DNA of 64,000 nt from J054 sp965223095 (GCA_965223095.1 OZ244979.1:3162001-3226000), one strand, 5' to 3'; counted from the first letter of the stretch, positions 44,875 to 54,084 are shown. Made by a program: numbers and translations. The notes: a model not told the origin generated them from the sequence alone.

Positions 44875-45566
44875 TGATTATCACGCCGCACTTTGTCTTT
44901 ATTCATCTACATAAATCCGGTGGCAGCTTCGTTAATCATGTTCTCGCAAGAATTTTCCCGCAAGCAATTAGCATTGGATATCACGCACCGCGCGCGGTAA
45001 TTCCCACGCAGTTCAGACACCTGCCGATCTTGGGCAGCATTCGCAACCCCTGGTCGTACTACGTGTCCTGGTACTTCTTCCAGCGAGCCCGGCAAAATCC
45101 CAATGCCCTATTCCGCACCGTCAGTAACGGTGATCAACTGCCATTCAATAAAACTATTACGAACCTCGTCCAACTCGGTCAGCAACCAAGCTACTACGAA
45201 CGCCTGCTGGAAGAGTTACCAGAAGAGCTACCTAACCGCGGCCTAAACCTAAACAAGGCAGGCATCGCAGCTCTAAAGGGATACCAAGCTGGCTTCTACA
45301 GCTTTCTTGTCCGGCGAATGTACGGCGACCCCGAGAGCGTCCACATGATAAAGATGGAGAATTTACGCGAGGAATTGCTAGCAGCTCTGCAGCACTTCGG
45401 CGTTCCGCTAGACGACGAAACCATTACAATGATCAGGGCTAGCAAAAAACGTAATACAAGTAAGCATGCGGAATTTTCACGCTACTACGATAGCGAGACA
45501 AGCAAGCTCGTCGGCCTAAGGGATGCTGCGCTCATAAATAGATTCGGCTACACTTTCAATGCTTGA
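44871..45566 (+). CDS. stand-alone sulfotransferase, coupled to the hydroxylase
   Basis: 231 residues without TPR. The PAPS 5' loop is FIHLHKSGGSFVNHVL (about 9-24; the Lys-Ser-Gly-Gly/Gly-Ser type of Golgi-like sulfotransferases), and the 3' site is GSIRNPWSYYVSWYFF. The C-terminus has a Lys/Arg-rich segment before the end. It overlaps the upstream beta-hydroxylase-like gene by four bases, suggesting that hydroxylation creates the site for sulfation or that both act on one acceptor. That order is inference. Confidence 0.82.
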   Translation: MMIITPHFVFIHLHKSGGSFVNHVLARIFPQAISIGYHAPRAVIPTQFRHLPILGSIRNPWSYYVSWYFFQRARQNPNALFRTVSNGDQLPFNKTITNLVQLGQQPSYYERLLEELPEELPNRGLNLNKAGIAALKGYQAGFYSFLVRRMYGDPESVHMIKMENLREELLAALQHFGVPLDDETITMIRASKKRNTSKHAEFSRYYDSETSKLVGLRDAALINRFGYTFNA

Positions 45567-45762
45567 TTGCTACTGCTCTCAGACGCTAGACAATCCGTTA
45601 AAGAATCTAGCCGACAGCTAGGCGCCGAAATTGAGCCCTACACTTTCGACCATTGCTGGCGATAAGATCCGATCCAATCAGTCGTCATCCCATGTTTCTC
45701 TACATGTGAATTACGGGCTGATATTCCGTAGCCAATACCTGCAGCTAACAAGTCAAAGAATT

Positions 45763-46344
45763 CTATTTCCAACTCGGTCCGCTAATCCAGCACACCATGC
45801 TATAACGCTTACCACTAGTCACCGGAGCGACACGATGCACAAGCCAGCTGGGAAAAACGATTGGATAGCCCGCTTTCTGCTCGACTTTCTCGGCCTGACT
45901 ACCCGATGAAAAAAATTCTAAGTCTCCGCCTTCAAAATCGGATGCGTCGTTCAGCGGCACAGATACCGAAAGTTTTCTAACGCCCTGGTCCATTCCGCCG
46001 ATATCAAGATGCCAGTCGAAAAAGCCGGCATCACTCGAATCATAAATTGCTAACTGAATGTTTTCTCGAATGTCGGTCAAAGTAAAGTTGAAGCACTGAT
46101 TCGCAGCTGTCGCAATAGCCCGAATCTTATCGGCGAGTTGTGGGAATTGTGGCGCCGGTATGTATCGCACTTTCGAACGCCGCGTCGCGTAAAGATTGCC
46201 ATCCTCATGTTCCAATTTAGCAACTTCAGACTGAGCGTCTACCAACCCTCTCAAATCCGATAGCTCGTCCGTTGAAAAAAATTGCGGCCCGGTTACGAAT
46301 AAGCTCCCACCCGTGGCAATCTCTGATTTCTCAAAATTTGTCAT
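45763..46344 (-). CDS. PKHD-type 2OG-Fe(II) hydroxylase, paralogue
   Basis: 193 residues. The iron triad is H112-x-D114 (DWHLDIGG) and H170 (WLVHRVAPV), with 2OG Arg in SGKRYSMVCWI. The catalytic half is nearly superimposable on the enzyme at 35213 (PLNDASDFEGGDLEFF versus PLNDPAEYEGGDLEF), while the N-terminal 100 residues differ more. The ATG follows GGAGAA at six bases. It converges with the stand-alone sulfotransferase gene. Confidence 0.88.
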   Translation of the reverse strand: MTNFEKSEIATGGSLFVTGPQFFSTDELSDLRGLVDAQSEVAKLEHEDGNLYATRRSKVRYIPAPQFPQLADKIRAIATAANQCFNFTLTDIRENIQLAIYDSSDAGFFDWHLDIGGMDQGVRKLSVSVPLNDASDFEGGDLEFFSSGSQAEKVEQKAGYPIVFPSWLVHRVAPVTSGKRYSMVCWISGPSWK

Positions 46345-46730
46345 GCGTTGTTCTCCATGGGCAGACGCGGCTGTTCCGCTGGTACGTAAAGCGATGATTC
46401 TAGCCCTGCCATCCGGATTTGAACATTGTGGTTTTACACATGACTGGGTGCCGCCTGAAAGCCACGTTCAAACGCATGTATTAAGAGCCAAAGCGCCCAG
46501 GGCTTGGGGTCACTGGCAACGAACCAAGCTGAAATAGACACCCTAAGTGGCCATTCGAATACCGGGACGCGAAGCTGATAATTACCACTCGGTTCCCAGC
46601 GCCGTCGGCTTTCTATTCACATAATCCGGCAAGACAGCATGGCACATTTTTCGTTACTATCTAATTGCTGATACGCAGGGGCCTTTCGCAGGCACGTTAG
46701 TCATTCAAATTGCAATCCGAGGTTGCGATA
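46345..46730. other. 386-base divergent gap between two oxygenase genes
   Basis: Promoter territory for both directions. A frame at 46313-46537 overlaps the oxygenase start and has no features. No other structure was seen. Confidence 0.4.
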
Positions 46731-47309
46731 ATGACCGAGAAACAGCCACCGGCTGCAGAAACTTTTAAACAACAGCGCTACATTGCTGTTGATCATTTGA
46801 TTGCGGACTTAATGTGCAAAACTCTGACACTTTATGCACGCGCCAACCAGACCTACCGCCCACAGATCGGTGACGACTTTACCAACCAGAGCCATTGCGT
46901 CTACGGGGACTTCCTCATGGAATCTCTGCTTGAGGCGCTACGCCCTAGAATTGAGCGATTTACTCAACTTAAGCTTATACCAACCTATTCCTATTACCGG
47001 GTTTACACAACCGGCGATGAGCTGAAATCCCACACCGACCGCCCAGCCTGCGAAGTGAGCGTATCCCTATGTCTAGGCTACGACTATCAAGGCTCGAACT
47101 ATCAGTGGGCTCTGACCATGGGACCGTCGGAGTTAGCTCAAGAGCCCGGCAGCGGGGTAATCTATCGAGGCCTGGAGGTACCACACTCCCGTCCGAAAAT
47201 GGCCGCGCCAGAAGGATCTTGGCACGCCCAGGTCTTTCTGCACTATGTAGAGAAAGGTGGAAAATACGAAGCTTACAGTTACGATGAACGCCCATCACTT
47301 TACCGCTAA
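46731..47309 (+). CDS. 2OG-Fe(II) oxygenase-like protein
   Basis: 192 residues. The fragment YSYYRVYTTGDELKSHTDRP gives the typical strand plus H101-x-D103. The distal His is probably in YRGLEVPHSRPKM, and WHAQVFLHYV forms a later strand. This is the pattern of small bacterial oxygenases of the phytanoyl/prolyl hydroxylase superfamily. The 2OG Arg cannot be placed with certainty. The ATG follows GAGG at eight bases and was preferred to a TTG seven codons upstream. It converges with the TPR-oxygenase gene. Confidence 0.78.
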   Translation: MTEKQPPAAETFKQQRYIAVDHLIADLMCKTLTLYARANQTYRPQIGDDFTNQSHCVYGDFLMESLLEALRPRIERFTQLKLIPTYSYYRVYTTGDELKSHTDRPACEVSVSLCLGYDYQGSNYQWALTMGPSELAQEPGSGVIYRGLEVPHSRPKMAAPEGSWHAQVFLHYVEKGGKYEAYSYDERPSLYR

Positions 47310-47461
47310 TTTTCAAGCGCTGCGACATAGATAACTAAGCCAAAGAAGCTAGCTGCCGAGTTAGCTAAGCTTGATTATTACCAGCTAGTCGAAAAATTAC
47401 CTTTTCCGACTATATGTACGCCTGGCCGATGCTCTGATGTCCAAACACTCCGCAAGCCCAA

Positions 47462-48931
47462 TTAAACTGGGACGACGTCGAATGCTATACATAAACGCTC
47501 TTCATCGGAATCAAAGGGAATAGTTCGATGAAATAACGATGATGGAAACAAAGCCAAATCACCTGCTTGCGGCTTATGCAGAAGCGACTTACTCTTCTTG
47601 CCCATGCCAGGATATCTCGGACCTTCCAAGCGAAATTCGATCGCACCTTGGTCACCATCGAAGCCCTGGGGAATTTGTAGGTAAACGCAACCGCTCAGCC
47701 AAGCATCGGTATGGTTGTGCGTCACTTGATGACCTTCACGAACAAGCCGCACAAACCAACCCCGCAGCCGCGTTTGACTCGGCCAGTCAGCAATCATGGC
47801 TGCAGACTTGTCACGATGACCTTCGCGATACAAAGCGACCTCTTCATTGATCAATGTCTTAAGTCGCCCCAACGGCCCGGTCGTCTCCTGCAACAGCGAC
47901 GTCGGGGTCTGAAAACCTTTTCTGGTCGAAATACCAATAGGCTCCCAAAGGGCCTCTCGTTGCGTGCATTCCTCAATCAATTTTTCGCGTAGGTCAGCGT
48001 CAATTTTCGATCCACCCTCACCTGCCACTATCCTGACGAAAGATAGCGGCTCCGGACAAAACGGATAAGGATCGACTCTACCAAGGCAATCCGAGGCATA
48101 GGCACTAAGTGCCGCAACATAAAGATTCACCTGTGCCTCGCCCGCGAGGGAAGCAATATCCTCAAAGAGTTCATCATAAGCGCCGAGTTCTAGCAGGCAC
48201 TGCACGGCGTTACCAATCGAACGCATGTTACCGCCCTTTTTCAGATAAGGTATCGCCTCGCGAAATCTCCGCTGCCCCATCAGCGCTCCGCCGTAGTTGA
48301 AATTCGCTTCACACAAATCAGGGCCCAACTCCAGCGCCCTGCTAAATTGCTGCATTGCGCGCTTTCTCTTACCAAGATGGCGATAAGCAACGCCTAGAAA
48401 ATTACGAATGATAGGATTTTCCGGCTGCAACGCACGGGCTTTCTCGAAACAGCCGGCGGACTCCTCGAAATTACGCAGGGTCCGCAGTAGGTTGCCTAAA
48501 CTTGTCCAGCCACGCGCATGATCGGGAGCAAGCTTCACACCCAAACGATAACTTTTCTCCGCCTCCGCATAACGTCCTAAGTTCTGCATTGCGTTACCAA
48601 GGTTTATATGCGCATCAGCGAAACTCGGCGCAAGCTCAACAGCGCGCCGCAGTGGTGGTAAGGCTAGCTCGGGATGATTCGCAAGCAGTTGGATGGCGCC
48701 AAAATCGTTATGAGTTGGCGCAAATTTCGGCTCAGCGTGAATCGCTTTTTCTAGTAACACAAGGGCTTCATCAAGGTCACCATTCAGGCTGCGCACCCGC
48801 GCCAATAGATGCAAGGCCGGACGATTATTGGGGTCGATTTGTAAAGCTTGCGCACAATAATCCGCAGCTTCGGCAGTTCGCCGCTCGCGGAAGCTAGACT
48901 CTGCTAGGCCAATGAGTTCTTGAAGATTCAT
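47462..48931 (-). CDS. TPR-fused 2OG-Fe(II) oxygenase
   Basis: 489 residues. Eight or so TPR units fill about 1-240 (APTHNDFGAIQLLANHPELA, ADAHINLGNAMQNLGRYAEA). The C-terminal domain is the 2OG-Fe_Oxy_5 type: HNHTDAWLSGCVYLQIP with H407-x-D409, then SSLFHRTIPF with H468 and Arg in EERLCIAF. This places yet another chemistry on the TPR scaffold used by the sulfotransferases and methyltransferase around it. It would hydroxylate the TPR-bound acceptor. It is divergent from the FkbM gene. Confidence 0.9.
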   Translation of the reverse strand: MNLQELIGLAESSFRERRTAEAADYCAQALQIDPNNRPALHLLARVRSLNGDLDEALVLLEKAIHAEPKFAPTHNDFGAIQLLANHPELALPPLRRAVELAPSFADAHINLGNAMQNLGRYAEAEKSYRLGVKLAPDHARGWTSLGNLLRTLRNFEESAGCFEKARALQPENPIIRNFLGVAYRHLGKRKRAMQQFSRALELGPDLCEANFNYGGALMGQRRFREAIPYLKKGGNMRSIGNAVQCLLELGAYDELFEDIASLAGEAQVNLYVAALSAYASDCLGRVDPYPFCPEPLSFVRIVAGEGGSKIDADLREKLIEECTQREALWEPIGISTRKGFQTPTSLLQETTGPLGRLKTLINEEVALYREGHRDKSAAMIADWPSQTRLRGWFVRLVREGHQVTHNHTDAWLSGCVYLQIPQGFDGDQGAIEFRLEGPRYPGMGKKSKSLLHKPQAGDLALFPSSLFHRTIPFDSDEERLCIAFDVVPV

Positions 48932-49387
48932 CTGAGTATCGCAAGCACCAAGAAGATGGAATTCTATCCCATTGCCGGCTGGTTGTTGATGCTTAACCAG
49001 ACGAATTCAGTAGGTTCCTAGTAGCGCAATCATCACTTTGGATCGAATTTCGGCATATGCGAGACTAGGCAAGACATCTTAATGCCTACGCTTATAGCCC
49101 TGCTCGTAGAGTTTCTATTAACTTGACATAAATCCCTAGCAACGTGCCTGGCAGGCACAGGCGGCTGGGATCAGAAGAATCTCATTACGTGATTTCGATA
49201 CGTCACCGCCGGCTCTAGGGCTTGCACAGCTAGTCGCTCATCGTGGCAGTGAGCGCGGTCCGTGACGAAATCACCTAAATGTTGGCTTCAGCTTTAAAGA
49301 TCAGCCATCATCAGTCGCGCCAGCCTCTAGGCATAGATGACCTATAAACGCTGGCTTAGTACAGCGGAGATTTAGGAGCCCGCGCAT
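48932..49387. other. 456-base divergent regulatory gap
   Basis: It lies between the TPR-oxygenase and FkbM genes and must carry both promoters. It contains one clear dyad at 49144-49158 and no credible gene. Confidence 0.45.
49144..49158. promoter_or_regulatory. 15-base dyad GTGCCTG-G-CAGGCAC
   Basis: Perfect seven-base arms around one central base, midway in a divergent intergenic region. Shape and position fit an operator for a dimeric regulator. No regulator is encoded nearby. Confidence 0.35.
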
Positions 49388-50194
49388 ATGCCCCGCCTAA
49401 CTCGCGAAATGTTCGATACGCTCACCGCCTTGAAATGCGGTGTCGCTTACAACCAATATGGTGGTTATTGTGTACCCATGTCTTCTCACCACCGGGTTGC
49501 GGCGAAGGCCATTCTTTCCAATCATGTTTATGAACCCAAGACCATAACGTTTTTGACCTCGAACTGGACTGCTGGCGACATCATTCATGCCGGCACATAC
49601 TTCGGAGACTTTTTACCAGCGCTTTCAGCCGCCTGCCCCGGCGATTCCATTGTGTGGGCCTTCGAACCCAATATGGAAAACTACCGTTGTGCGCAGATCA
49701 CGGCGCTGATTAACGCCTGTAGTAATGTTCAGCTCACTCACGCCGGCTTAGGTGAGAAATGCGACATCTCAAGGGTACGCGTTGCCGATGCCCAGGGTCA
49801 GGCGCTTGGCGGTCTTAGCGAAATCATCACGAGTGAGGCGAAGGCTGATGAGGACACGACAGAAGTCGTTAAAATTGTAACCATAGATCACGCTATACCC
49901 AATGATCGTCCAGTATCAATTATTCAACTTGATGTAGAAGGTTTCGAAAGCCAAGCCTTATCCGGGGGCATGGCAACCATTCAAAGATGTCGCCCTATAA
50001 TTGTCCTTGAAATCCTGCAAGGACGGGATTTCGTGGACAGCGACTGGTTTGCCGACAATATTCTTAAGCTCGAATATAGCGAAGTCGGCAGCGTACACGG
50101 GAATGCCATTTTTGCTTGTCGCGAGACAACGCCCGTAAACAGCCTCCAGAACATGGACCCTGTGTTAACGACAGAATCAATAGCTAGACTCTAA
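49388..50194 (+). CDS. FkbM-family methyltransferase
   Basis: 268 residues. SAM-binding region GDIIHAGTYFGDFLPALSAA then IVWAFEPNMENYRCA matches FkbM motif I and the following strand (Phe-Glu-Pro-Asn). IQLDVEGFESQALSGG and PIIVLEIL are diagnostic of the family. These enzymes O-methylate sugars or peptide/polyketide hydroxyls. AGGAG precedes the ATG at ten bases. It ends convergently four bases before the glycosyltransferase stop. Confidence 0.87.
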   Translation: MPRLTREMFDTLTALKCGVAYNQYGGYCVPMSSHHRVAAKAILSNHVYEPKTITFLTSNWTAGDIIHAGTYFGDFLPALSAACPGDSIVWAFEPNMENYRCAQITALINACSNVQLTHAGLGEKCDISRVRVADAQGQALGGLSEIITSEAKADEDTTEVVKIVTIDHAIPNDRPVSIIQLDVEGFESQALSGGMATIQRCRPIIVLEILQGRDFVDSDWFADNILKLEYSEVGSVHGNAIFACRETTPVNSLQNMDPVLTTESIARL

Positions 50195-50198
50195 GCAA

Positions 50199-51257
50199 CT
50201 AGGGGCGCCGACTACTCACCTCTTTAAGTAACTTCAATGCGTCGGCGTTTCCCGGCTCTAGCTCTAAAATCGACTTACCCAGGGCCTCGGCTTCGTTCAC
50301 CCTCCCCGCTGCTAGCGCTGCGCGCGCAGCCACCAACTGCTGAATCAGCGGCGACTGCAGCTGTTCGATTATCCTAGCTACCTGCTCCTTACCCGCCGCA
50401 TTTTCCACCGGAATAAGTTCATCATGTAAAGTCTGCAGAATACTTAGCGCTCGGTCCATTTCCCCGGACTGCACATATTGCTGCGTACGTTCAATAATAT
50501 CGCCGCCTAAACGGTTTCGTAGCGATGGATGATGACTAATCTTAACGGGACCATCGAAGCGTCTATGCAAACCTTTTCGCGTACCCCGATAGTTCCAATA
50601 CTCTTCCAGGATTTCTAGCTTAACGTCAAACTTGTTTACATTCGGACTCAGCAATCGCACAAAGCTTGTTTGATCCATGAACAACAACTGACGCCGGCGC
50701 TCAACATCTTCGACATGTGCCAAGTAGTCGACATGGGGCAGTTCATCCTGATTTGCCATATGGAAATGCTCGGTGGTCAACTCACGCCACGCGCTGAGCA
50801 AACTGTTGGTCTTATCATTACGCCGAAAAAGAATTAGGCCAACGTTAAACATGGGAAAACCCGTCCAACGCGCACACTTACTCACATCCGGCTGGCAGAT
50901 AGCCATACCAACATCGATACTCTCTAGTTTCTCAAATAACTGCAAAAAATCAGGCGTCAATACACGCGTATCCACGTCTAAATGTAGCGTGTACTGATAG
51001 GGAGAACGAGCAAGACTGGTAATTCGATCAAGCTGTCCCTCCGCCCACAAGCTCGTAAACAATCGACTTGTCTGGATCGGCTCAACGTGATCGAAACAGG
51101 GCGCACTTGCAAAAGGTGAATCCGGCAAATCAGTAAATAGCGTCACAGAAAGGTCTGCTGCAAAATCTTTGACGCTATGCGCGGATAGAAAAGCTTCCGC
51201 CAGATAGTGCTCGCGACGCGTGGCTACATAAACAATACCCGCTTTTTCATTTAGCAT
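50199..51257 (-). CDS. GT-A-type glycosyltransferase with TPR-like C-terminus
   Basis: 352 residues. The N-terminus (VYVATRREHYLAEAFLSAHS) and LHLDVDTRVLTPDFL (metal-binding D94-x-D96) belong to nucleotide-diphospho-sugar transferases. WTGFPMFNVGLILFRRN is the usual acceptor-side segment. From about 255 the chain is helical, and AARAALAAGRVNEAEALGKS with LELEPGNADALKLL is a TPR pair at the C-terminus. Thus the TPR theme of the island continues, at the other end of the protein. The start ATG at 51257 was chosen over a TTG eight codons earlier. Confidence 0.8.
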   Translation of the reverse strand: MLNEKAGIVYVATRREHYLAEAFLSAHSVKDFAADLSVTLFTDLPDSPFASAPCFDHVEPIQTSRLFTSLWAEGQLDRITSLARSPYQYTLHLDVDTRVLTPDFLQLFEKLESIDVGMAICQPDVSKCARWTGFPMFNVGLILFRRNDKTNSLLSAWRELTTEHFHMANQDELPHVDYLAHVEDVERRRQLLFMDQTSFVRLLSPNVNKFDVKLEILEEYWNYRGTRKGLHRRFDGPVKISHHPSLRNRLGGDIIERTQQYVQSGEMDRALSILQTLHDELIPVENAAGKEQVARIIEQLQSPLIQQLVAARAALAAGRVNEAEALGKSILELEPGNADALKLLKEVSSRRP

Positions 51258-51308
51258 GCTTGTTGTTATTTCCGTGGACAATAAATTCTTTTCGCACCGC
51301 GCACTAAA

Positions 51309-52058
51309 TCAATACGATGACCCGATGACAGGATCCAGGCCAAGCCGATTCAATAGATCTGTATCTAGAAGATCAATGAAGGCATCCCGCATTTCAGCAT
51401 CCTCCTCGCGAAGCCGCGTGAACTTACGGGCACTGTAGTGATTTTTAACGGGCATGCCCAAAAGTTCATAAAGCTCTTCTTGTGACCGAGGCCGAATATA
51501 GGCCTCAGGTGTTTTTATCTCAGCACGACGATGCAGACCAAGATCTAAGGCAATTTGTTCCAATATCGGCCCTGGAGTAGTACGTAAGGCTTCCGTATCA
51601 ACGATGGTTCCGCTGTCCCCCAGATGATCTAGCCAATGCTGATGCGCACTATTCCACGCAGATGCCGCCGCGGTGGGCGTCACAGCGTGATTGAGAAACT
51701 CCGGGCGCTCCCTGTCGATTCGAAGGCAACTTGCATACCAGGCGGCTGGATCACGCACGGCTAGGGCTACACTATAAGACTGCTCTGCCTGTTGATGCTT
51801 TGCCGCTTGATACAAATCACTTTTTTCTAACTGTAACCAACGATCTGGATTTTTACTCACAAAATTGCGGATATTTTCACGATAGCGCGGATCCACCAAA
51901 TCATCTAGCGTTAACTGCCGCTTGTCACGGTGAATCGGGCCATGCTTCCAGCCCAGCAACATCGTGACTGTGCCGACAGCGGAAAAATTGTTGCGCAACA
52001 TCCAGGTCAGCAGATTGCTGCCCGATCGCATAAGGCCAGCGATACGTATGACTTGCAT
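51309..52058 (-). CDS. sulfotransferase-like protein
   Basis: 249 residues. The PAPS-type loop is IAGLMRSGSNLLTWMLRNN near residues 6-24 (Arg-Ser-Gly-Ser-Asn), and SVALAVRDPAAWYASCLR forms the 3'-phosphate site. The central part is diverged from the TPR-fused copies and no TPR is present. The acceptor is unknown. MQVIRIAGL at 52058 was taken as the start; the frame extends upstream to 52136 without a better signal. It lies just behind (51 bases upstream of) the glycosyltransferase on the same strand, so the two may be one operon. Confidence 0.75.
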   Translation of the reverse strand: MQVIRIAGLMRSGSNLLTWMLRNNFSAVGTVTMLLGWKHGPIHRDKRQLTLDDLVDPRYRENIRNFVSKNPDRWLQLEKSDLYQAAKHQQAEQSYSVALAVRDPAAWYASCLRIDRERPEFLNHAVTPTAAASAWNSAHQHWLDHLGDSGTIVDTEALRTTPGPILEQIALDLGLHRRAEIKTPEAYIRPRSQEELYELLGMPVKNHYSARKFTRLREEDAEMRDAFIDLLDTDLLNRLGLDPVIGSSY

Positions 52059-52295
52059 GAGATTATGGTACGGACGCCAGCCAAGCCTAGCAAGACAAAC
52101 CCGTAACTCACCCTGGGACCACTTAGACCCGGCCAACAGCTTATGACAAGCTAGTTGAGTTTCGCAATCTCTTTCAGCGGGCCGGCCTGACTAACCAGGC
52201 AACATTGTTTGCCGTCTGACGGGAATCACGCAGCAACCTAGCCGACCATCGAATATTACGGCACTATTGCACCGGCGCGTCTCTTGAGGATTACC

Positions 52296-53003
52296 ATGGC
52301 ACCCAAGCAAGTCTCCGGACAACTACCGCCTGATTTTGAGTGGCTACAGACTGCCATTTGGGACAAGGTCCACCCTTTCACCATGACTGGTCCTATTCGC
52401 ATCTATTCTTTGATCGAATCAGTTCGCTACCTTATCAAGAATGATATACCGGGAGACTTTCTTGAGTGCGGCGTGTTTAAAGGCGGCTCGATGATGGCCG
52501 TCGCACTGACATTATTGTCGATGGGGGTAAAAGACCGGAAGTTGTGGCTTTTTGATACCTTCGCCGGCATGCCCATGCCAGAAGAGGTTGATGTAAATTT
52601 CCGGGGCAAACCTGCCATCGAAAGATTTGCTAAACACCGAATTGACGATGAGAGCTCAACCTGGGTCAATGTACCGTTGGAAGAGGTTCAAAAAGCGATG
52701 GAATCAACGCGCTACCCTGCCGAAAATATCAATTACATCAAGGGAATGGTGGAGGACACAATTCCCGATCAGGCACCTGAATCTTTAGCCTTACTGCGCC
52801 TCGACACCGACTGGTACCGATCGACAAAGCATGAGCTAGACCACCTGTACCCCTGCCTATCCTCAAAAGGCATAGCCATCATTGATGACTACGCTTACTT
52901 CAAGGGCGCAAAAAAAGCAGTGGATGAATACTTCGCCGAACAACAAATGCATCCCATGCTCCATCGCATAGATTATGCGGCACGACTAATCGTGAAAGAT
53001 TAG
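52296..53003 (+). CDS. TylF/MycF-type macrocin O-methyltransferase family protein
   Basis: 235 residues. Motif GDFLECGVFKGGSMMAVA (53-70) binds SAM; LWLFDTFAGMP, LLRLDTDWYRSTKHELDHL and IIDDYAYFKGAKKAVDEYF are diagnostic, with the Asp residues as metal ligands. Family members methylate sugar hydroxyls of antibiotics and, in many bacteria, surface glycans. The ATG at 52296 follows GAGGA at five bases. It converges with the GSCFA gene eight bases away. Confidence 0.9.
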   Translation: MAPKQVSGQLPPDFEWLQTAIWDKVHPFTMTGPIRIYSLIESVRYLIKNDIPGDFLECGVFKGGSMMAVALTLLSMGVKDRKLWLFDTFAGMPMPEEVDVNFRGKPAIERFAKHRIDDESSTWVNVPLEEVQKAMESTRYPAENINYIKGMVEDTIPDQAPESLALLRLDTDWYRSTKHELDHLYPCLSSKGIAIIDDYAYFKGAKKAVDEYFAEQQMHPMLHRIDYAARLIVKD

Positions 53004-53010
53004 ATACTGA

Positions 53011-54084
53011 TCAGTCTTTAGGGTCTAAGGCTTCCTCATCGCAATTAAGATCGGCTAGCTCGCTCATTTTCTGCACATGCTCGTCACCAGATGTCGACGG
53101 CTGCTCGATACCTTGGTCAAGAGATTCAGTATAATGACGAATAAACACTGACATGATGTGGTCGATTCCATCTTCGGTGATCGAGCGTAAGTCCTCCGCA
53201 AAGTATGCGCCACGAGTGAAATCTCCTGTGGCTATCTCGTATGAAGGGAAATACACGATATCTTCCCTATCGCAAACTATAGACTCGCAGGCAACGCGCA
53301 AGGCAGACTTCGAATAGCAAGTGGAAACTAGCACATGCCGGTCCTCCGCTGTCGCGATCAAGGGCACGGGAGAGACTGTTAGAATAATCTTTGCGGCCGG
53401 ATTGACCTCCCTCAATCCATCTACAAATGCCAACATATCATCGTGAATTTCCGCGGCGCTAAAGTTAATGAATTGATACTTCTCCGCGTCAAACTCGCCA
53501 CCTGCAACGCCGGGGCAAAGCGTATAAACAGATCCATCGGCAACTGCTACCCAAGCCTCAGTTAAACCCAAGGTAAAAATAAATACATCAAGATTTTCGA
53601 AAGCCTTGCGAACCGCCGCGAAGTGCTGAACTCTGTCGGCATGATATTCATCGAGTGAAGCGAATCCATCAGGCTGAATACCAGGGCGAAAAGGATCGAT
53701 ATACCGACCGTTCGATTCTGCCCAAACGTCCTCTTGCGGTGTAAATTTGCCGTAGGCCCGTTGCATCAGCTGCAGAAGCTGACGAGCTGAATAGATATTT
53801 CCATAGCGCGCGGTGTAGGTACCGTAGTTATAGGCTGCCGCGGTTTCTGGTGGCAGCATTGCGTGGGCAGGCTCAGTCACATAGTAATTAAACCCGGCTT
53901 TCTGCAAGTAGCGCGCCACGTTCTGTGCAAAACAGCTACCTGCGGTCGCGATCTTGTCACTGGCCGACAGCTGGAACGGTGCCTGCGTAACGGGATCCAC
54001 TTCGGACATCGCCACATCAGCCACCGATTTTCGCCAAAACGCATAGTCCGGCTGCGCTACGTACGGATGCGTCTTCCCCTTCAA
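53011..54084 (-). CDS. GSCFA-domain protein
   Basis: 357 residues. The defining motif is ATAGSCFAQNVARYL (47-61), preceded by HPYVAQPDYAFWRKSV, the usual family opening, and followed by FTLGLTEAW and ILTVSPVPL. GSCFA proteins have an SGNH-hydrolase-like fold and are linked to surface glycan acylation or esterase steps. The TTG start at 54084 overlaps the SGNH gene's stop (TTGA) with GGGAG seven bases upstream; a GTG at 54171 would overlap that gene by 90 bases and is unlikely. It is the third gene of an operon with the radical SAM and SGNH genes. Confidence 0.88.
   Translation of the reverse strand: MKGKTHPYVAQPDYAFWRKSVADVAMSEVDPVTQAPFQLSASDKIATAGSCFAQNVARYLQKAGFNYYVTEPAHAMLPPETAAAYNYGTYTARYGNIYSARQLLQLMQRAYGKFTPQEDVWAESNGRYIDPFRPGIQPDGFASLDEYHADRVQHFAAVRKAFENLDVFIFTLGLTEAWVAVADGSVYTLCPGVAGGEFDAEKYQFINFSAAEIHDDMLAFVDGLREVNPAAKIILTVSPVPLIATAEDRHVLVSTCYSKSALRVACESIVCDREDIVYFPSYEIATGDFTRGAYFAEDLRSITEDGIDHIMSVFIRHYTESLDQGIEQPSTSGDEHVQKMSELADLNCDEEALDPKD

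Noticed and set aside
48109..48897. Plus-strand frames antisense to the TPR-oxygenase
   Set aside because: Shadow frames of the TPR repeats, with no start signals.
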